A stretch of DNA of 64,000 bases, from assembly GCF_030505195.1 (NCBI RefSeq), contig NZ_CP129672.1:1302001-1366000 (forward strand), read 5' to 3'. How positions within the stretch are numbered: the first letter of the stretch is position 1; each line of letters opens with the position of its first letter. Under the pieces are notes generated by a model. It saw only the letters and a program-made list of their open reading frames with translations. It was not told the origin of the DNA and did not search any database. Below, piece by piece: positions 27,026 to 34,719 of the stretch. This stretch comes from Comamonas testosteroni. Its GTDB lineage: Bacteria; Pseudomonadota; Gammaproteobacteria; Burkholderiales; Burkholderiaceae_C. The translations under genes and the position numbers were made by a program.

Positions 27026-27792
27026 AGACCGCCACCCTGCTTTCGGTGCGCGGCGCCACACGGCGCTTCGGCGGCCTGGTGGCCGTCAACGCACTGAGCT
27101 TTGACGTCTACCCGGGCGAGGTCGTGGGCCTGCTCGGCCCCAATGGTTCGGGCAAGACCACGGCCATGAATCTGATCTCGGGTGCCCTGCCCATCAACGG
27201 CGGCGAGATCTGGTTCAACGGCAAACCCATCCACCCGCTCAAAAGCCACCAGATCGCCCGCCTGGGCGTGGCGCGCACCTTCCAGCTGGTCAAGGTGCTG
27301 GGCTCCATGAGCTGCAGCGACAACGTCATTGCCGGCATGGCCTTCAAGCCCCGGCCGCTGTTTGGCAAACCTGCCGCTGCGCGTGCCCTGCAACTGCTCA
27401 ATCAGGTCGGACTGGCCGAATTTGCGAATACTCCGGCAGGCGAGCTCACCTATATCAACCAAAAGCGTCTGGAGCTGGCCCGCGCGCTGGCGCTGGAGCC
27501 GCAGATCCTGCTGCTCGACGAATGGCTGGCAGGCCTGAACCCCACGGAGCTGCAGCAGGGCATTGCGCTGATCCGTCAGTTGCAGGCCACGGGGCTGACG
27601 ATTCTCATGGTCGAACATGTGATGGACGCCGTGCATGCGCTGTGCAGCCGCTGCGTGGTGATGAATGCGGGCACAAAAATAGCCGACGGCCCCACGGCCC
27701 AGGTGCTCAAGGAGCCCGAGGTGGTGCGAGCCTATCTGGGGGAAGAGGTGAGTGCGGATGAAGACCAGTCAGCGGAGGCCCGCCATGCTTGA
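27022..27792 (+). CDS. ABC ATPase, LivG type, atypical signature motif
   Basis: Nucleotide-binding subunit, 256 residues. Walker A is GPNGSGKT (39-46), Walker B ILLLDE (162-167) and the switch histidine is His199 in MVEHVMD. The ABC signature, normally of the S-G-G-Q or S-Y-G-x-Q kind, reads LTYINQKR (142-149): the glycine that contacts ATP of the partner subunit is absent. The D-loop region also differs (DEWLAGLNP where DEPxAGxNP is usual). The reading frame is otherwise intact. A carboxy-terminal tail rich in Glu/Ala extends past the LivG core. It overlaps livF by eight bases. Confidence 0.9.
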   Translation: MKTATLLSVRGATRRFGGLVAVNALSFDVYPGEVVGLLGPNGSGKTTAMNLISGALPINGGEIWFNGKPIHPLKSHQIARLGVARTFQLVKVLGSMSCSDNVIAGMAFKPRPLFGKPAAARALQLLNQVGLAEFANTPAGELTYINQKRLELARALALEPQILLLDEWLAGLNPTELQQGIALIRQLQATGLTILMVEHVMDAVHALCSRCVVMNAGTKIADGPTAQVLKEPEVVRAYLGEEVSADEDQSAEARHA

Positions 27793-28498
27793 AGTGCGCA
27801 ATATCTCGGTGAGCTACGGCAAGCATGAGGCGCTGCACCAGGTCAGTCTCCAGGTGCAGCCCGGCGAGCTGGTCGTCATGCTGGGTGCCAACGGAGCGGG
27901 CAAGTCCAGCCTGCTCAAGGCGCTGGGCGGCATGGTCACACCCCAGGCCGGCGCCAGCGCGCAACTGGCCGGCCAGGAGCTGATGCAGCTGCCACCACAT
28001 GCCATCGTGCAATCGGGTCTGGCCCTGGTGCCCGAGGGGCGCGGCGTGTTCGGCGATCTCAGCGTCAAGGAAAACCTGCTGCTCGGTGCCCAGCCCCGGC
28101 GCGCACGCGCCAACGAGGCCCGGAATCTGGAGCAGGTCTTCGCCCTCTTTCCCAAGCTGCGCGATCGTCTGACCCAGGCCGTGCGCACCATGAGCGGCGG
28201 CGAGCAGCAGATGGTGGCCGTGGGCCGCGCGCTCATGAGCCAGCCCGATATCCTGCTGCTGGACGAGCCTTCGCTGGGCCTGTCGCCGCTGATGTGCAAA
28301 GAGCTATTTTCGGCCCTGGCGCGCATCAAGACGCTGGGCATGGGCGTGCTGCTGGTGGAGCAGAACGCCCGCCAGAGCCTGGCCATCGCCGACCGGGGCT
28401 ATCTGCTGGAGACCGGGCGCATTGTGGGTGAAGGCTCGGCACAAGCACTTGGCAGCAGTGCTGCTGTCAGACGCGCCTATTTGGGCGGCGAACATTGA
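27785..28498 (+). CDS. ABC ATPase, LivF type
   Basis: Second nucleotide-binding subunit, 237 residues, starting at ATG 27785 inside the end of livG. Walker A GANGAGKS, a canonical signature (MSGGEQQMVAVGRAL), Walker B ILLLDEPSLGLSP and switch histidine replaced in the usual LivF manner by LLVEQNARQ. Its intact signature contrasts with the LivG partner. A repeat and the paralogous aldehyde dehydrogenase gene follow on the same strand. Confidence 0.93.
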   Translation: MLEVRNISVSYGKHEALHQVSLQVQPGELVVMLGANGAGKSSLLKALGGMVTPQAGASAQLAGQELMQLPPHAIVQSGLALVPEGRGVFGDLSVKENLLLGAQPRRARANEARNLEQVFALFPKLRDRLTQAVRTMSGGEQQMVAVGRALMSQPDILLLDEPSLGLSPLMCKELFSALARIKTLGMGVLLVEQNARQSLAIADRGYLLETGRIVGEGSAQALGSSAAVRRAYLGGEH

Positions 28499-28510
28499 GA
28501 GATATAGATA

Positions 28511-28640
28511 CCCCCTGAGCGGCTTTGCCGCTTCCCCCGAAGGGGGACGGTGCCATCGCTGGGGCAGCCCATGCTGGGGCAGCCCACGCTGGGGCAGCCC
28601 GTGCTGCGGGGCGGCGGGCCGCCTAGGCCCTTGCTCGACA
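28511..28640. repeat. Dispersed double-hairpin repeat, copy 3, expanded
   Basis: CCCCCTGAGCGGCTTTGCCG, then CCCCCGAAGGGGG hairpin and the tail ending GGCCCTTGCTCG. Unlike the other copies its tail contains an internal tandem array (see the next entry). Confidence 0.88.
28558..28602. repeat. 15-bp tandem repeat inside repeat copy 3
   Basis: Three units of GCTGGGGCAGCCCAT, GCTGGGGCAGCCCAC and GCTGGGGCAGCCCGT in direct succession, followed by a diverged fourth (GCTGCGGGGCGGC). Each unit is itself a small inverted repeat (GGGGC..GCCC). Confidence 0.92.
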
Positions 28641-28725
28641 CCTCTGTGCTGGGCCGCGTCTAATTTCAACGATATGAACAACAGGCAGCTTTGATGACTG
28701 CTTTCACGTCAAAAGGAGATGAAAA

Positions 28726-30177
28726 ATGATCGAACAAAAAATGCTGATTGGCGGCCAGGAATGTGCCGCCAGCAATGGCGCAGTTTTTGAGCGCAAGAAC
28801 CCGCTGGATGGCTCGGTTGCCACGCGTGCGCCCGCCGCCACCACCGAGGACGCTATTCGCGCCTGCGAAGCTGCGGCAGCCGCTTTCCCCGCCTGGTCGC
28901 AACTGGGGCCGAACGCCCGCCGCGCCATGCTGATGAAGGCCTCGCAGGCACTGGAAGCCAAGGGCGAAGCGATTGCCGCGGCCATGGCCGCAGAAACCGG
29001 CGCCTCGGGCATCTGGGCCGGCTTCAACGTGCATCTGGCGGCCAGCATGCTGCTGGAGGCGGCTTCGCTGACCACGCAGATCAATGGCGAGATCATCCCC
29101 TCGGACGTGCCCGGCAGCGTGGCCATGGCCGTGCGCCAGCCTGCCGGCGTGGTGCTGGGCATCGCGCCCTGGAATGCTCCCGTGATCCTGGCCGTGCGCA
29201 GCATCTCCACGGCCCTGGCCTGCGGCAATACCGTGATCCTCAAGGGATCGGAACTCTGCCCCGCCACCCACGGCCTGATCATCGAGGCGCTGCAGGACGC
29301 GGGCCTACCTGCCGGCGTGGTGAACTTTGTGACCAATGCGCCGGCCGATGCGGGCAGCGTGGTCGAGGCCATCGTGGCCCACCCGGCCGTGCGCCGCGTG
29401 AGCTTTACCGGCTCCACCAAGGTAGGCCGCATCATCGGCCAGACCTGCGCCAGGCACTTGAAGCCCGCGCTGCTGGAGCTCGGCGGCAAGGCCCCCTTCC
29501 TGGTGCTGGACGATGCCGATATCGATGCGGCCGTGAACGCCGCCACCTTTGGCGCGTTTGCCAACTCGGGCCAGATCTGCATGTCCACCGAGCGCTTTGT
29601 GGTGGATAACAAGGTGGCCGACGAGTTCATCGCCAAGTTTGCCGCCAAGGCCCAAAGCCTGCCGCTGGGCGACCCGCGCAAGGGCCCCGTGGTGCTGGGC
29701 TCGGTGGTCGATCTGGCCACGGTGGAGCGCTGCAATGCCATGATCGACGACGCACTGGCCAAGGGCGCAAAGCTGGTCTGCGGCGGCAAGGCCGAGAGCA
29801 CGCTGATGCCCGCCACGCTGATCGATCATGTGACGCCGGCGATGCGCATCTTCCACGAGGAGAGCTTTGGCCCGGTCAAGGGCATCGTGCGCGTGAACGG
29901 CGAGGAAGAAGCCATTGCCACGGCCAATGACAACGAGTTCGGTCTGTCCTCCGCAGTCTTCACCCGGGATGCGGCCCGAGGCTGGCGTGTGGCGGCGCGC
30001 ATCGAGGCCGGCATCTGTCACATCAACGGCCCCACGGTGCATGACGAAGCCCAGATGCCGTTTGGCGGCGTCAAGGCCTCGGGCTATGGCCATTTCGGCG
30101 GCCAGCAGGGCATCAATGCCTTTACCGAGACCCGCTGGGTGACCATGCAGACCACAGAACGCCAATATCCGTTCTAA
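28726..30177 (+). CDS. Aromatic aldehyde dehydrogenase, PchA paralogue
   Basis: 483 residues, same length and colinear with the dehydrogenase at 18263-19714, with 82 of the first 100 residues identical. Catalytic residues are conserved (APWNAP, LELGGKAP, SGQICMSTER). ATG 28726 follows AAAAGGAGATGAAAA, a very good ribosome binding site. It ends the ABC operon and is followed by a repeat and a terminator. The pair may differ in aldehyde preference (for example 4-hydroxybenzaldehyde against vanillin or protocatechualdehyde) or in expression; the sequence does not decide this. Confidence 0.92.
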   Translation: MIEQKMLIGGQECAASNGAVFERKNPLDGSVATRAPAATTEDAIRACEAAAAAFPAWSQLGPNARRAMLMKASQALEAKGEAIAAAMAAETGASGIWAGFNVHLAASMLLEAASLTTQINGEIIPSDVPGSVAMAVRQPAGVVLGIAPWNAPVILAVRSISTALACGNTVILKGSELCPATHGLIIEALQDAGLPAGVVNFVTNAPADAGSVVEAIVAHPAVRRVSFTGSTKVGRIIGQTCARHLKPALLELGGKAPFLVLDDADIDAAVNAATFGAFANSGQICMSTERFVVDNKVADEFIAKFAAKAQSLPLGDPRKGPVVLGSVVDLATVERCNAMIDDALAKGAKLVCGGKAESTLMPATLIDHVTPAMRIFHEESFGPVKGIVRVNGEEEAIATANDNEFGLSSAVFTRDAARGWRVAARIEAGICHINGPTVHDEAQMPFGGVKASGYGHFGGQQGINAFTETRWVTMQTTERQYPF

Positions 30178-30180
30178 AGA

Positions 30181-30225
30181 CCCCCCTGAGCGGCTTTGCC
30201 GCGCGGCGGCGCTTGCTTGCTGCCC
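30181..30225. repeat. Dispersed repeat, copy 4, degenerate
   Basis: CCCCCCTGAGCGGCTTTGCC matches the repeat start four bases after the dehydrogenase stop, but the second hairpin is missing and the tail is GCGGCGCTTGCTTGC. Confidence 0.75.
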
Positions 30226-30275
30226 CACACTTAGGTCGCGCCCTAGTTAGAGCTCGCGCCCATCGCTACTGAAAT

Positions 30276-30320
30276 TAAAAAAGCCACCTGATTTGAAAAC
30301 GCCAGGTGGCTTTCTTTTTT
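30276..30320. terminator. Terminator after the second dehydrogenase
   Basis: Stem GCCACCT / AGGTGGC with loop GATTTGAAAACGCC, flanked by AAAAAA and TTTCTTTTTT. The loop equals that of the terminator at 22454-22499; the one stem difference (C-G against T-A) is compensatory. It sits between convergent genes. Confidence 0.9.
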
Positions 30321-30397
30321 CCTTCTCACTATCTAATCCATAGCTGCTAGCGTTTGATGGAAAAGGGCTTGAGCCTCAAAAATCTCAAAGCATGTAA

Positions 30398-31180
30398 TCA
30401 GGCAAAATCATCGTTGAAGAAGTCGCCGCCATCGCCCCAGCTGTCGTTGTCCGCACTATCGATGCTGCCCAGGCCCGCATCGTTGGCCAGGCTGGAGGTA
30501 TTGCCGCTGTCGCCATGCAGGCCCTGGCTGCTGCTGTCCTGCGCCAGCGACTTGCTCTCGCTGCCGCCGCTCTGGCTGCCCGAGCCTGCGTGATGGCCGC
30601 CCATCAGATTCTCCAGCCCGTTGAACAGAAACATGCCGCCCGCCACGCCGGCCGCGGCCGCTGCGGCATTGCCCAGGAAGCTGCTGCCAGCCGGGGCCGC
30701 TGGCTGGCCGTAGGCCTGCGACGCTGCAGCACGCGGTGCCGAGCCGCCGCCAAAGAAACGGTCGCGCCAGCTGGAGGGCTGAGGCGCTGCTTGCGGCTGG
30801 TACTGAGGCTGATACTGGGGCTGGTTCTGGGGCTGATAGGGAGGCTGGGCACTGGCAGCGTAGCCGCCGTCCTCGGCATAACGCTCGGGAGCGCGGCCGA
30901 AGTGCGTGCCCAGGCCGCCCGAGAGAAAGCTGCCTGCGCCCTGGCTCTGGCTTTGCTGGGCCTGTTTCACCTGCTGCTGCAGCTCGCCGATCTGCTGCTG
31001 GGCCTGCTCAATGGCTTGCTCCAGCATCAAGGTGCGCTGGGCCAGCCAGTAGACCGCATCGGGCGCGTTGCTCAATCCACGGCGCAGCTCGGCATCGGCC
31101 TGCGCGTCCTTGGGTTGGCCCTGGGTCAGCGTCAGCCTGGCGCACAGGTCTTGCAGCAGTTGTTGTTCCTGAGGGGTCAT
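30398..31180 (-). CDS. DUF2076-family protein
   Basis: 260-residue protein of unknown function. The N-terminus (MTPQEQQLLQDLCARLT) followed by a helical Gln-rich coiled coil (about residues 50-80) is typical of DUF2076. Then come Pro/Gln-rich repeats (PQYQPQ repeated near 120), a hydrophobic Ala/Gly segment (FLGNAAAAAAGVAGGMFLF, about 175) which may insert in a membrane, and an acidic, Ser/Asp-rich tail ending DFFNDDFA. The ATG at 31180 has AAAGGAAGGCACC upstream. It is convergent with the dehydrogenase gene. Confidence 0.85.
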   Translation of the reverse strand: MTPQEQQLLQDLCARLTLTQGQPKDAQADAELRRGLSNAPDAVYWLAQRTLMLEQAIEQAQQQIGELQQQVKQAQQSQSQGAGSFLSGGLGTHFGRAPERYAEDGGYAASAQPPYQPQNQPQYQPQYQPQAAPQPSSWRDRFFGGGSAPRAAASQAYGQPAAPAGSSFLGNAAAAAAGVAGGMFLFNGLENLMGGHHAGSGSQSGGSESKSLAQDSSSQGLHGDSGNTSSLANDAGLGSIDSADNDSWGDGGDFFNDDFA

Positions 31181-31413
31181 GGTGCCTTCCTTTAATCCCG
31201 CAAATGACTTGCAGCGAAGATGGGGTCAGTATGCAGGCCTGCAAGAGCGCCAATGTGAAGGCCGTGCAAGTGCTTTTTGCAGGGTGTAACAAAAGGCCTG
31301 TGCTGCAGTTGCGGGCAGCGCATGGGACAATGCCTGCCATTGAGCCACTGTTGTGGCGGCGTTTCAATTTCGGTTGCGGGACTGGCCCGCGGCCCATCAA
31401 CTGCATACACACC

Positions 31414-31935
31414 ATGGAAGTTACCCAACAATGCGTGGTCGCACTGACCTGGACACTGAAAGACACCCTGGGCGAGGAGCTGGACGTGCTGGACGAGCCC
31501 GTGGAATTCCTTGTCGGCGGCGATGACCTGTTCAAGCGCATCGAAGAGGCCCTGCAAGGCCACGGCGTAGGCACCGCTCTGGACCTGCACCTGGAGCCCG
31601 AAGAGGCATTCGGCGACTATGACGAGAGCCTGATCTTCCTGGAAAAGCGCGAGCTGTTTCCCGAAGAGATCGAGGAAGGCATGAGCTTCGAGAGCAGCGC
31701 CATGCCCAAGGGCACCAACCCCGTGCCTGCCGATCTGCTCTACACGGTCACCGAAATCTATCCCGAGCATGTGGTGCTGGACGGCAACCACCCGCTGGCC
31801 GGAATCGCCATCCGCCTGCACCTCAAGATCGAAGCCGTGCGCGAGGCTACCGAGGAAGAAATCGGTCGCGGCACGGCCGGCACGGGCTTTTTCCGTATCG
31901 AGCCCATGGCCCCTGGCAATGAAACACTGCATTGA
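31414..31935 (+). CDS. FKBP-type peptidyl-prolyl isomerase, SlyD-like
   Basis: 173-residue FKBP-family chaperone/isomerase. The FKBP part is interrupted by an insert-in-flap domain (about residues 70-130), preceded by LEPEEAFGDYDESL, the typical SlyD entry motif. It lacks the His/Cys-rich metal-binding tail of E. coli SlyD, so a role in nickel delivery is less likely. ATG 31414 (MEVTQQCVVALTWTLKD) was chosen since the long upstream extension in this frame lies in another gene's antisense. An intergenic repeat follows directly after the stop. Confidence 0.88.
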   Translation: MEVTQQCVVALTWTLKDTLGEELDVLDEPVEFLVGGDDLFKRIEEALQGHGVGTALDLHLEPEEAFGDYDESLIFLEKRELFPEEIEEGMSFESSAMPKGTNPVPADLLYTVTEIYPEHVVLDGNHPLAGIAIRLHLKIEAVREATEEEIGRGTAGTGFFRIEPMAPGNETLH

Positions 31936-31936
31936 C

Positions 31937-32000
31937 ACCCCCTGAGGCGCTTTGCGCCTTCCCCCTTTAGGGGGACGACAGCTTCGCAGCCGGGCGGCGG
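31937..32000. repeat. Dispersed double-hairpin repeat, copy 5
   Basis: CCCCCTGAGGCGCTTTGCGC, then CCCCCTTTAGGGGG hairpin and the tail GCTTCGCAGCCGGGCGGC. It begins two bases after the SlyD-like gene stop. Confidence 0.88.
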
Positions 32001-32084
32001 TGCCGACCAGGCTCTCGCTGGCTGTCACTGAGTTGCGCTGCGCCACAGGCTCAGGCATCGCTGATCACTTCAGGCAAAGAAATC

Positions 32085-32110
32085 AAAAGGGACTCCTCGA
32101 AGTCCCTTTT
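32085..32110 (-). terminator. Terminator of the glycine-zipper lipoprotein gene
   Basis: Perfect AAAAGGGACT / AGTCCCTTTT stem with a short CCTCGA loop, 20 nt past the stop on the minus strand. Confidence 0.9.
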
Positions 32111-32129
32111 GTTATGTGCGCCTGGCTGC

Positions 32130-32750
32130 CTAGCGGCGGAAGATCTGGTTGCCTTCCACGCGCACGTATTCGCCGATGCTCAGCTGCGGAGGCTGCTGGT
32201 AGTCCAGAGCGCGCACACTGCCGTCCTGCAACTGCACGGTGACGCGGTAGATATCGCGCACGCTGCCGCCACCCACACTGTTCTGCACGGCGTTGCCGGC
32301 CAGCGCACCGCCCACCACACCGGCAATCGTGGCCAGCGTACGGCCGGAGCCCTTGCCCACCTGGTTGCCCAGCACGCCACCGATCACGCCGCCGGCAATC
32401 GCGCCGCCCGCGCCAATGCCGCTGCCGTCCTGCACGCGCACGGTCTCGATATTCATCACACGGCCCTGCTGGGCGTATTGCTGGGGCTGCTGCGAGTAGC
32501 AGTTGGGGTTGTTGTAGCCGCAGTTATTGGCGGGATAGGTCTGGGCCTGGTTGTTGCCCACGGGGTAGGCCTGGGTGCTGCCCGGGTAGCCCGAGCCCGA
32601 ATAAGCACCCTGGGAGTAGCCTCCCTGGTAGCCACTGTTCTGGTAGCCGCCGCTCTGGTAGCCACCCTGGGGATAGGCCGCGCAGGCCGACAGAGCTGCA
32701 ACGATTGCGCTCACCATGGCCAACCGGCCCCAGCGTTGATTGATTTGCAT
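32130..32750 (-). CDS. Glycine-zipper 2TM lipoprotein (SlyB-like)
   Basis: Outer-membrane lipoprotein of about 206 residues. ATG 32750 has AGGAGATTTCC upstream; the longer in-frame start at 32951 is rejected. Signal peptide ends at lipobox LSAC. A Tyr/Gly/Ser/Gln-rich linker (many GGYQ and SGY units, residues 25-90) leads to a glycine-zipper double helix (IGAGGAIAGGVIGGVLGNQV ... GVVGGALAGNAV) and a C-terminal beta domain (YRVTVQLQDGSVRALDY). This matches the 17-kDa antigen/SlyB class, thought to stabilise the outer membrane. Confidence 0.88.
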   Translation of the reverse strand: MQINQRWGRLAMVSAIVAALSACAAYPQGGYQSGGYQNSGYQGGYSQGAYSGSGYPGSTQAYPVGNNQAQTYPANNCGYNNPNCYSQQPQQYAQQGRVMNIETVRVQDGSGIGAGGAIAGGVIGGVLGNQVGKGSGRTLATIAGVVGGALAGNAVQNSVGGGSVRDIYRVTVQLQDGSVRALDYQQPPQLSIGEYVRVEGNQIFRR

Positions 32751-33025
32751 GGAAATCTCCTGATTGACGCATGCACATTCCATGCGCCGCAGTCCTGTGA
32801 TGAGTTGCTCTGCAAACCTTGCACGGCCTGCCTTCCCATTGCAACGCAGCACCGGCTCGCCAGGACGACAGGTTTCACATTTGCTCACAATACTTTGAGC
32901 AAAGCGCAGCCGTTTACAACGCGTCAAACCATAGCGCCTTGCCCTTTGCAACGCTCATTTGCGATATGAATATCATTTGAAACCGCCATCACAAAGCGCT
33001 TGATGCTATCAAAAATATAGCAGCC

Positions 33026-33406
33026 TCAGCCTTTGCTGCGTACGCGCAGCACTTCGCCGCTGCGGCCATCCACATAGAGCTTCACCAAGCGCCCATCGCT
33101 GGCCGTGGCCTTGACCTTGTAGAGGCCGTCGTCCCATTCCACCTCCTGGAATTCGCGATAGCCGGCCTTCTCCAGCCGGTCGCAGACATCGCCGATGGAC
33201 AGGGTCGGCCCGAGCGCCATGCCGCGCACGGCGGCCACCGAGGCCGAGGCACGGTCCGCCAAAGCGTTCTCTGCGGCCAGGCAGAAGCCTGCGGACAGCA
33301 GCGCGGCGCTCCCCAGCAAGGCGATGCCGCTGCGGCGCTGCATGGACCGGTATAGCGACAGGGCGCGAGCGGACATCGCAAAGACGGGGACTTGAAGACG
33401 AGACAT
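33026..33406 (-). CDS. PepSY-domain protein, exported
   Basis: 126-residue protein. ATG 33406 is preceded by AGGAGTTTTC. A hydrophobic segment near residues 30-48 (IALLGSAALLSAGFCLA) acts as signal peptide or anchor, followed by a single PepSY-type domain (IGDVCDRLEKAGYREFQEVEWDDGLYKVKA and a DGRSGEVL ending, quoted in parts). PepSY proteins commonly modulate envelope proteases or act beside two-component systems. It diverges from a second PepSY gene and a response regulator/kinase pair. Confidence 0.82.
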   Translation of the reverse strand: MSRLQVPVFAMSARALSLYRSMQRRSGIALLGSAALLSAGFCLAAENALADRASASVAAVRGMALGPTLSIGDVCDRLEKAGYREFQEVEWDDGLYKVKATASDGRLVKLYVDGRSGEVLRVRSKG

Positions 33407-33507
33407 GAAAACTCCTGCAGTCGACGGGTGAACGGTGGGAACAAAAAGACGGCCCGCCGGGCGAGAGGCACTCTGTTGCGGGTTGCGGCCGATTGTTCGC
33501 ATTCACC

Positions 33508-33547
33508 CTGAACCGTTTCTGAAGCCGCCATTCAGCTTTCGTTCATC
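33508..33547. promoter_or_regulatory. Candidate response-regulator site between the PepSY genes
   Basis: CTGAA occurs at 33508-33512 and 33519-33523, an 11-bp period expected for OmpR-family dimers, followed by TTCAG (33531-33535) and TTCAT (33542-33546) in inverted orientation. It lies in the divergent promoter region. Confidence 0.35.
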
Positions 33548-33617
33548 GATGCAGACCTATAACCTTGGCTGCAGAACGCAACCAGACCTCATCACCTCCC
33601 ACTCTAGCCCTCTTGCC

Positions 33618-33995
33618 ATGTCTTTTTTCAACGCATTGAATGACCCGCAATCTGCGCACCGCCCACGCCGGCGCGCCCTTCATGCCGTGCTGGTCATGCT
33701 GCTGGCAACGGCAGGCTTTGCCGCGCTGAGCCTGTGGCCCGTCACCTCGGATGCCGGTGACAACGACCACGAGCTTGCCCGTCAGGCCCTGCGCCAGGGC
33801 CAGGTGCTGCCGCTGCGCACCGTTCTGGATCAGGTCGAGCAGCAATACCAGGGCCAGGTCATCAAGGTGGAGTTCGACCGCGAGGACGGCCGCTTTGTCT
33901 ACGAGATCCGGCTGCTGCAAAGCGACGGCAAGGTGGTCAAGCTGGAGATCGATGCCAGCAACGGCAGCCTCATCAGCATGAAGCGCAAGAAGTGA
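33618..33995 (+). CDS. PepSY-domain membrane-anchored protein
   Basis: 125-residue protein with an N-terminal membrane segment (ALHAVLVMLLATAGFAALSL) and a periplasmic PepSY domain (VLDQVEQQYQGQVIKVEFDR, then GRFVYEIRLL and IDASNGSLISM). ATG 33618 is chosen because the in-frame upstream part overlaps the divergent promoter. A response regulator gene begins 28 bp downstream, so the PepSY protein is probably part of the same operon and may sense or modulate the kinase. Confidence 0.82.
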   Translation: MSFFNALNDPQSAHRPRRRALHAVLVMLLATAGFAALSLWPVTSDAGDNDHELARQALRQGQVLPLRTVLDQVEQQYQGQVIKVEFDREDGRFVYEIRLLQSDGKVVKLEIDASNGSLISMKRKK

Positions 33996-34023
33996 ACCCC
34001 GGCACTCAGGAAGGCTGTAGAGC

Positions 34024-34719
34024 ATGCGAATTCTGCTGATTGAAGACGAGCCCACGCTGCGCGAGCAGCTGCATCAGGCCCTGGTGCAGGCCGGCCACAC
34101 CGTGGAGACGGCCTCCGACGGCGAGACGGCGCAATACCTGGGCGAGGTGGAGAGCTTCGACGCCGCAGTGCTGGACCTGGGCCTGCCGGTGCGCGACGGG
34201 CTGAGCGTGCTGCGCGCCTGGCGCGCTCAGGGCCGCTCCATGCCGGTGCTGATCCTTACCGCCAGAGCCGCCTGGCATGAAAAAGTCGCGGGCATGGATG
34301 CCGGAGCCGACGACTATCTGGCCAAACCCTTCCACATGGAAGAGCTGCTGGCGCGTCTGCGTGCGCTGCTGCGACGCCTGAGTCCGCATGCCAGCGCTTT
34401 GTGGCAATGCGGCTCCATCACCCTGGACTCGCGCCAGGCGCGCGTCACCGTCGAAGGTCAGGCGCTGACGCTGACCAGCCATGAATTCAAGGTACTGGCC
34501 CTGCTGATGCAGCGCATGGGCGCCGTGGTCTCGCGCACCGAGCTGTCCGAGCATATCTATCCGCAGGAAAGCGACCGCGACTCCAACACCATCGAGGTCT
34601 TTGTCGGGCGGCTGCGGAAAAAACTGCCCGCAGGCTCGATCGAAACCGTGCGCGGCCTGGGCTATCGCCTGGTTGCGCCCACAAACCACGCATCAACCAT
34701 ATGTCCGAGCACACCCTGA
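34024..34719 (+). CDS. OmpR-family response regulator
   Basis: 231-residue DNA-binding response regulator. Receiver domain with acidic pocket (LIEDEP), phospho-acceptor Asp51 (AVLDLGLP), Thr79 and Lys101 (YLAKPF); C-terminal winged-helix domain ends GRLRKKLPAG and IETVRGLGYRLV. ATG 34024 follows AGGAAGGCTGTAGAGC. The 3' end overlaps the kinase gene by 19 bp. It resembles QseB/PmrA/PhoP-type regulators. The CTGAA repeat at 33508 is a candidate target. Confidence 0.95.
   Translation: MRILLIEDEPTLREQLHQALVQAGHTVETASDGETAQYLGEVESFDAAVLDLGLPVRDGLSVLRAWRAQGRSMPVLILTARAAWHEKVAGMDAGADDYLAKPFHMEELLARLRALLRRLSPHASALWQCGSITLDSRQARVTVEGQALTLTSHEFKVLALLMQRMGAVVSRTELSEHIYPQESDRDSNTIEVFVGRLRKKLPAGSIETVRGLGYRLVAPTNHASTICPSTP

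Noticed and set aside
23762..28498. Branched-chain amino acid uptake as the transporter role
   Set aside because: Kept only as an alternative: the AraC neighbour, the shared promoter pattern and the adjoining aromatic aldehyde dehydrogenase point to an aromatic ligand.
28558..28602. 15-bp array considered as an iteron origin
   Set aside because: Only three units, no replication initiator gene nearby, and it lies inside a known repeat copy.
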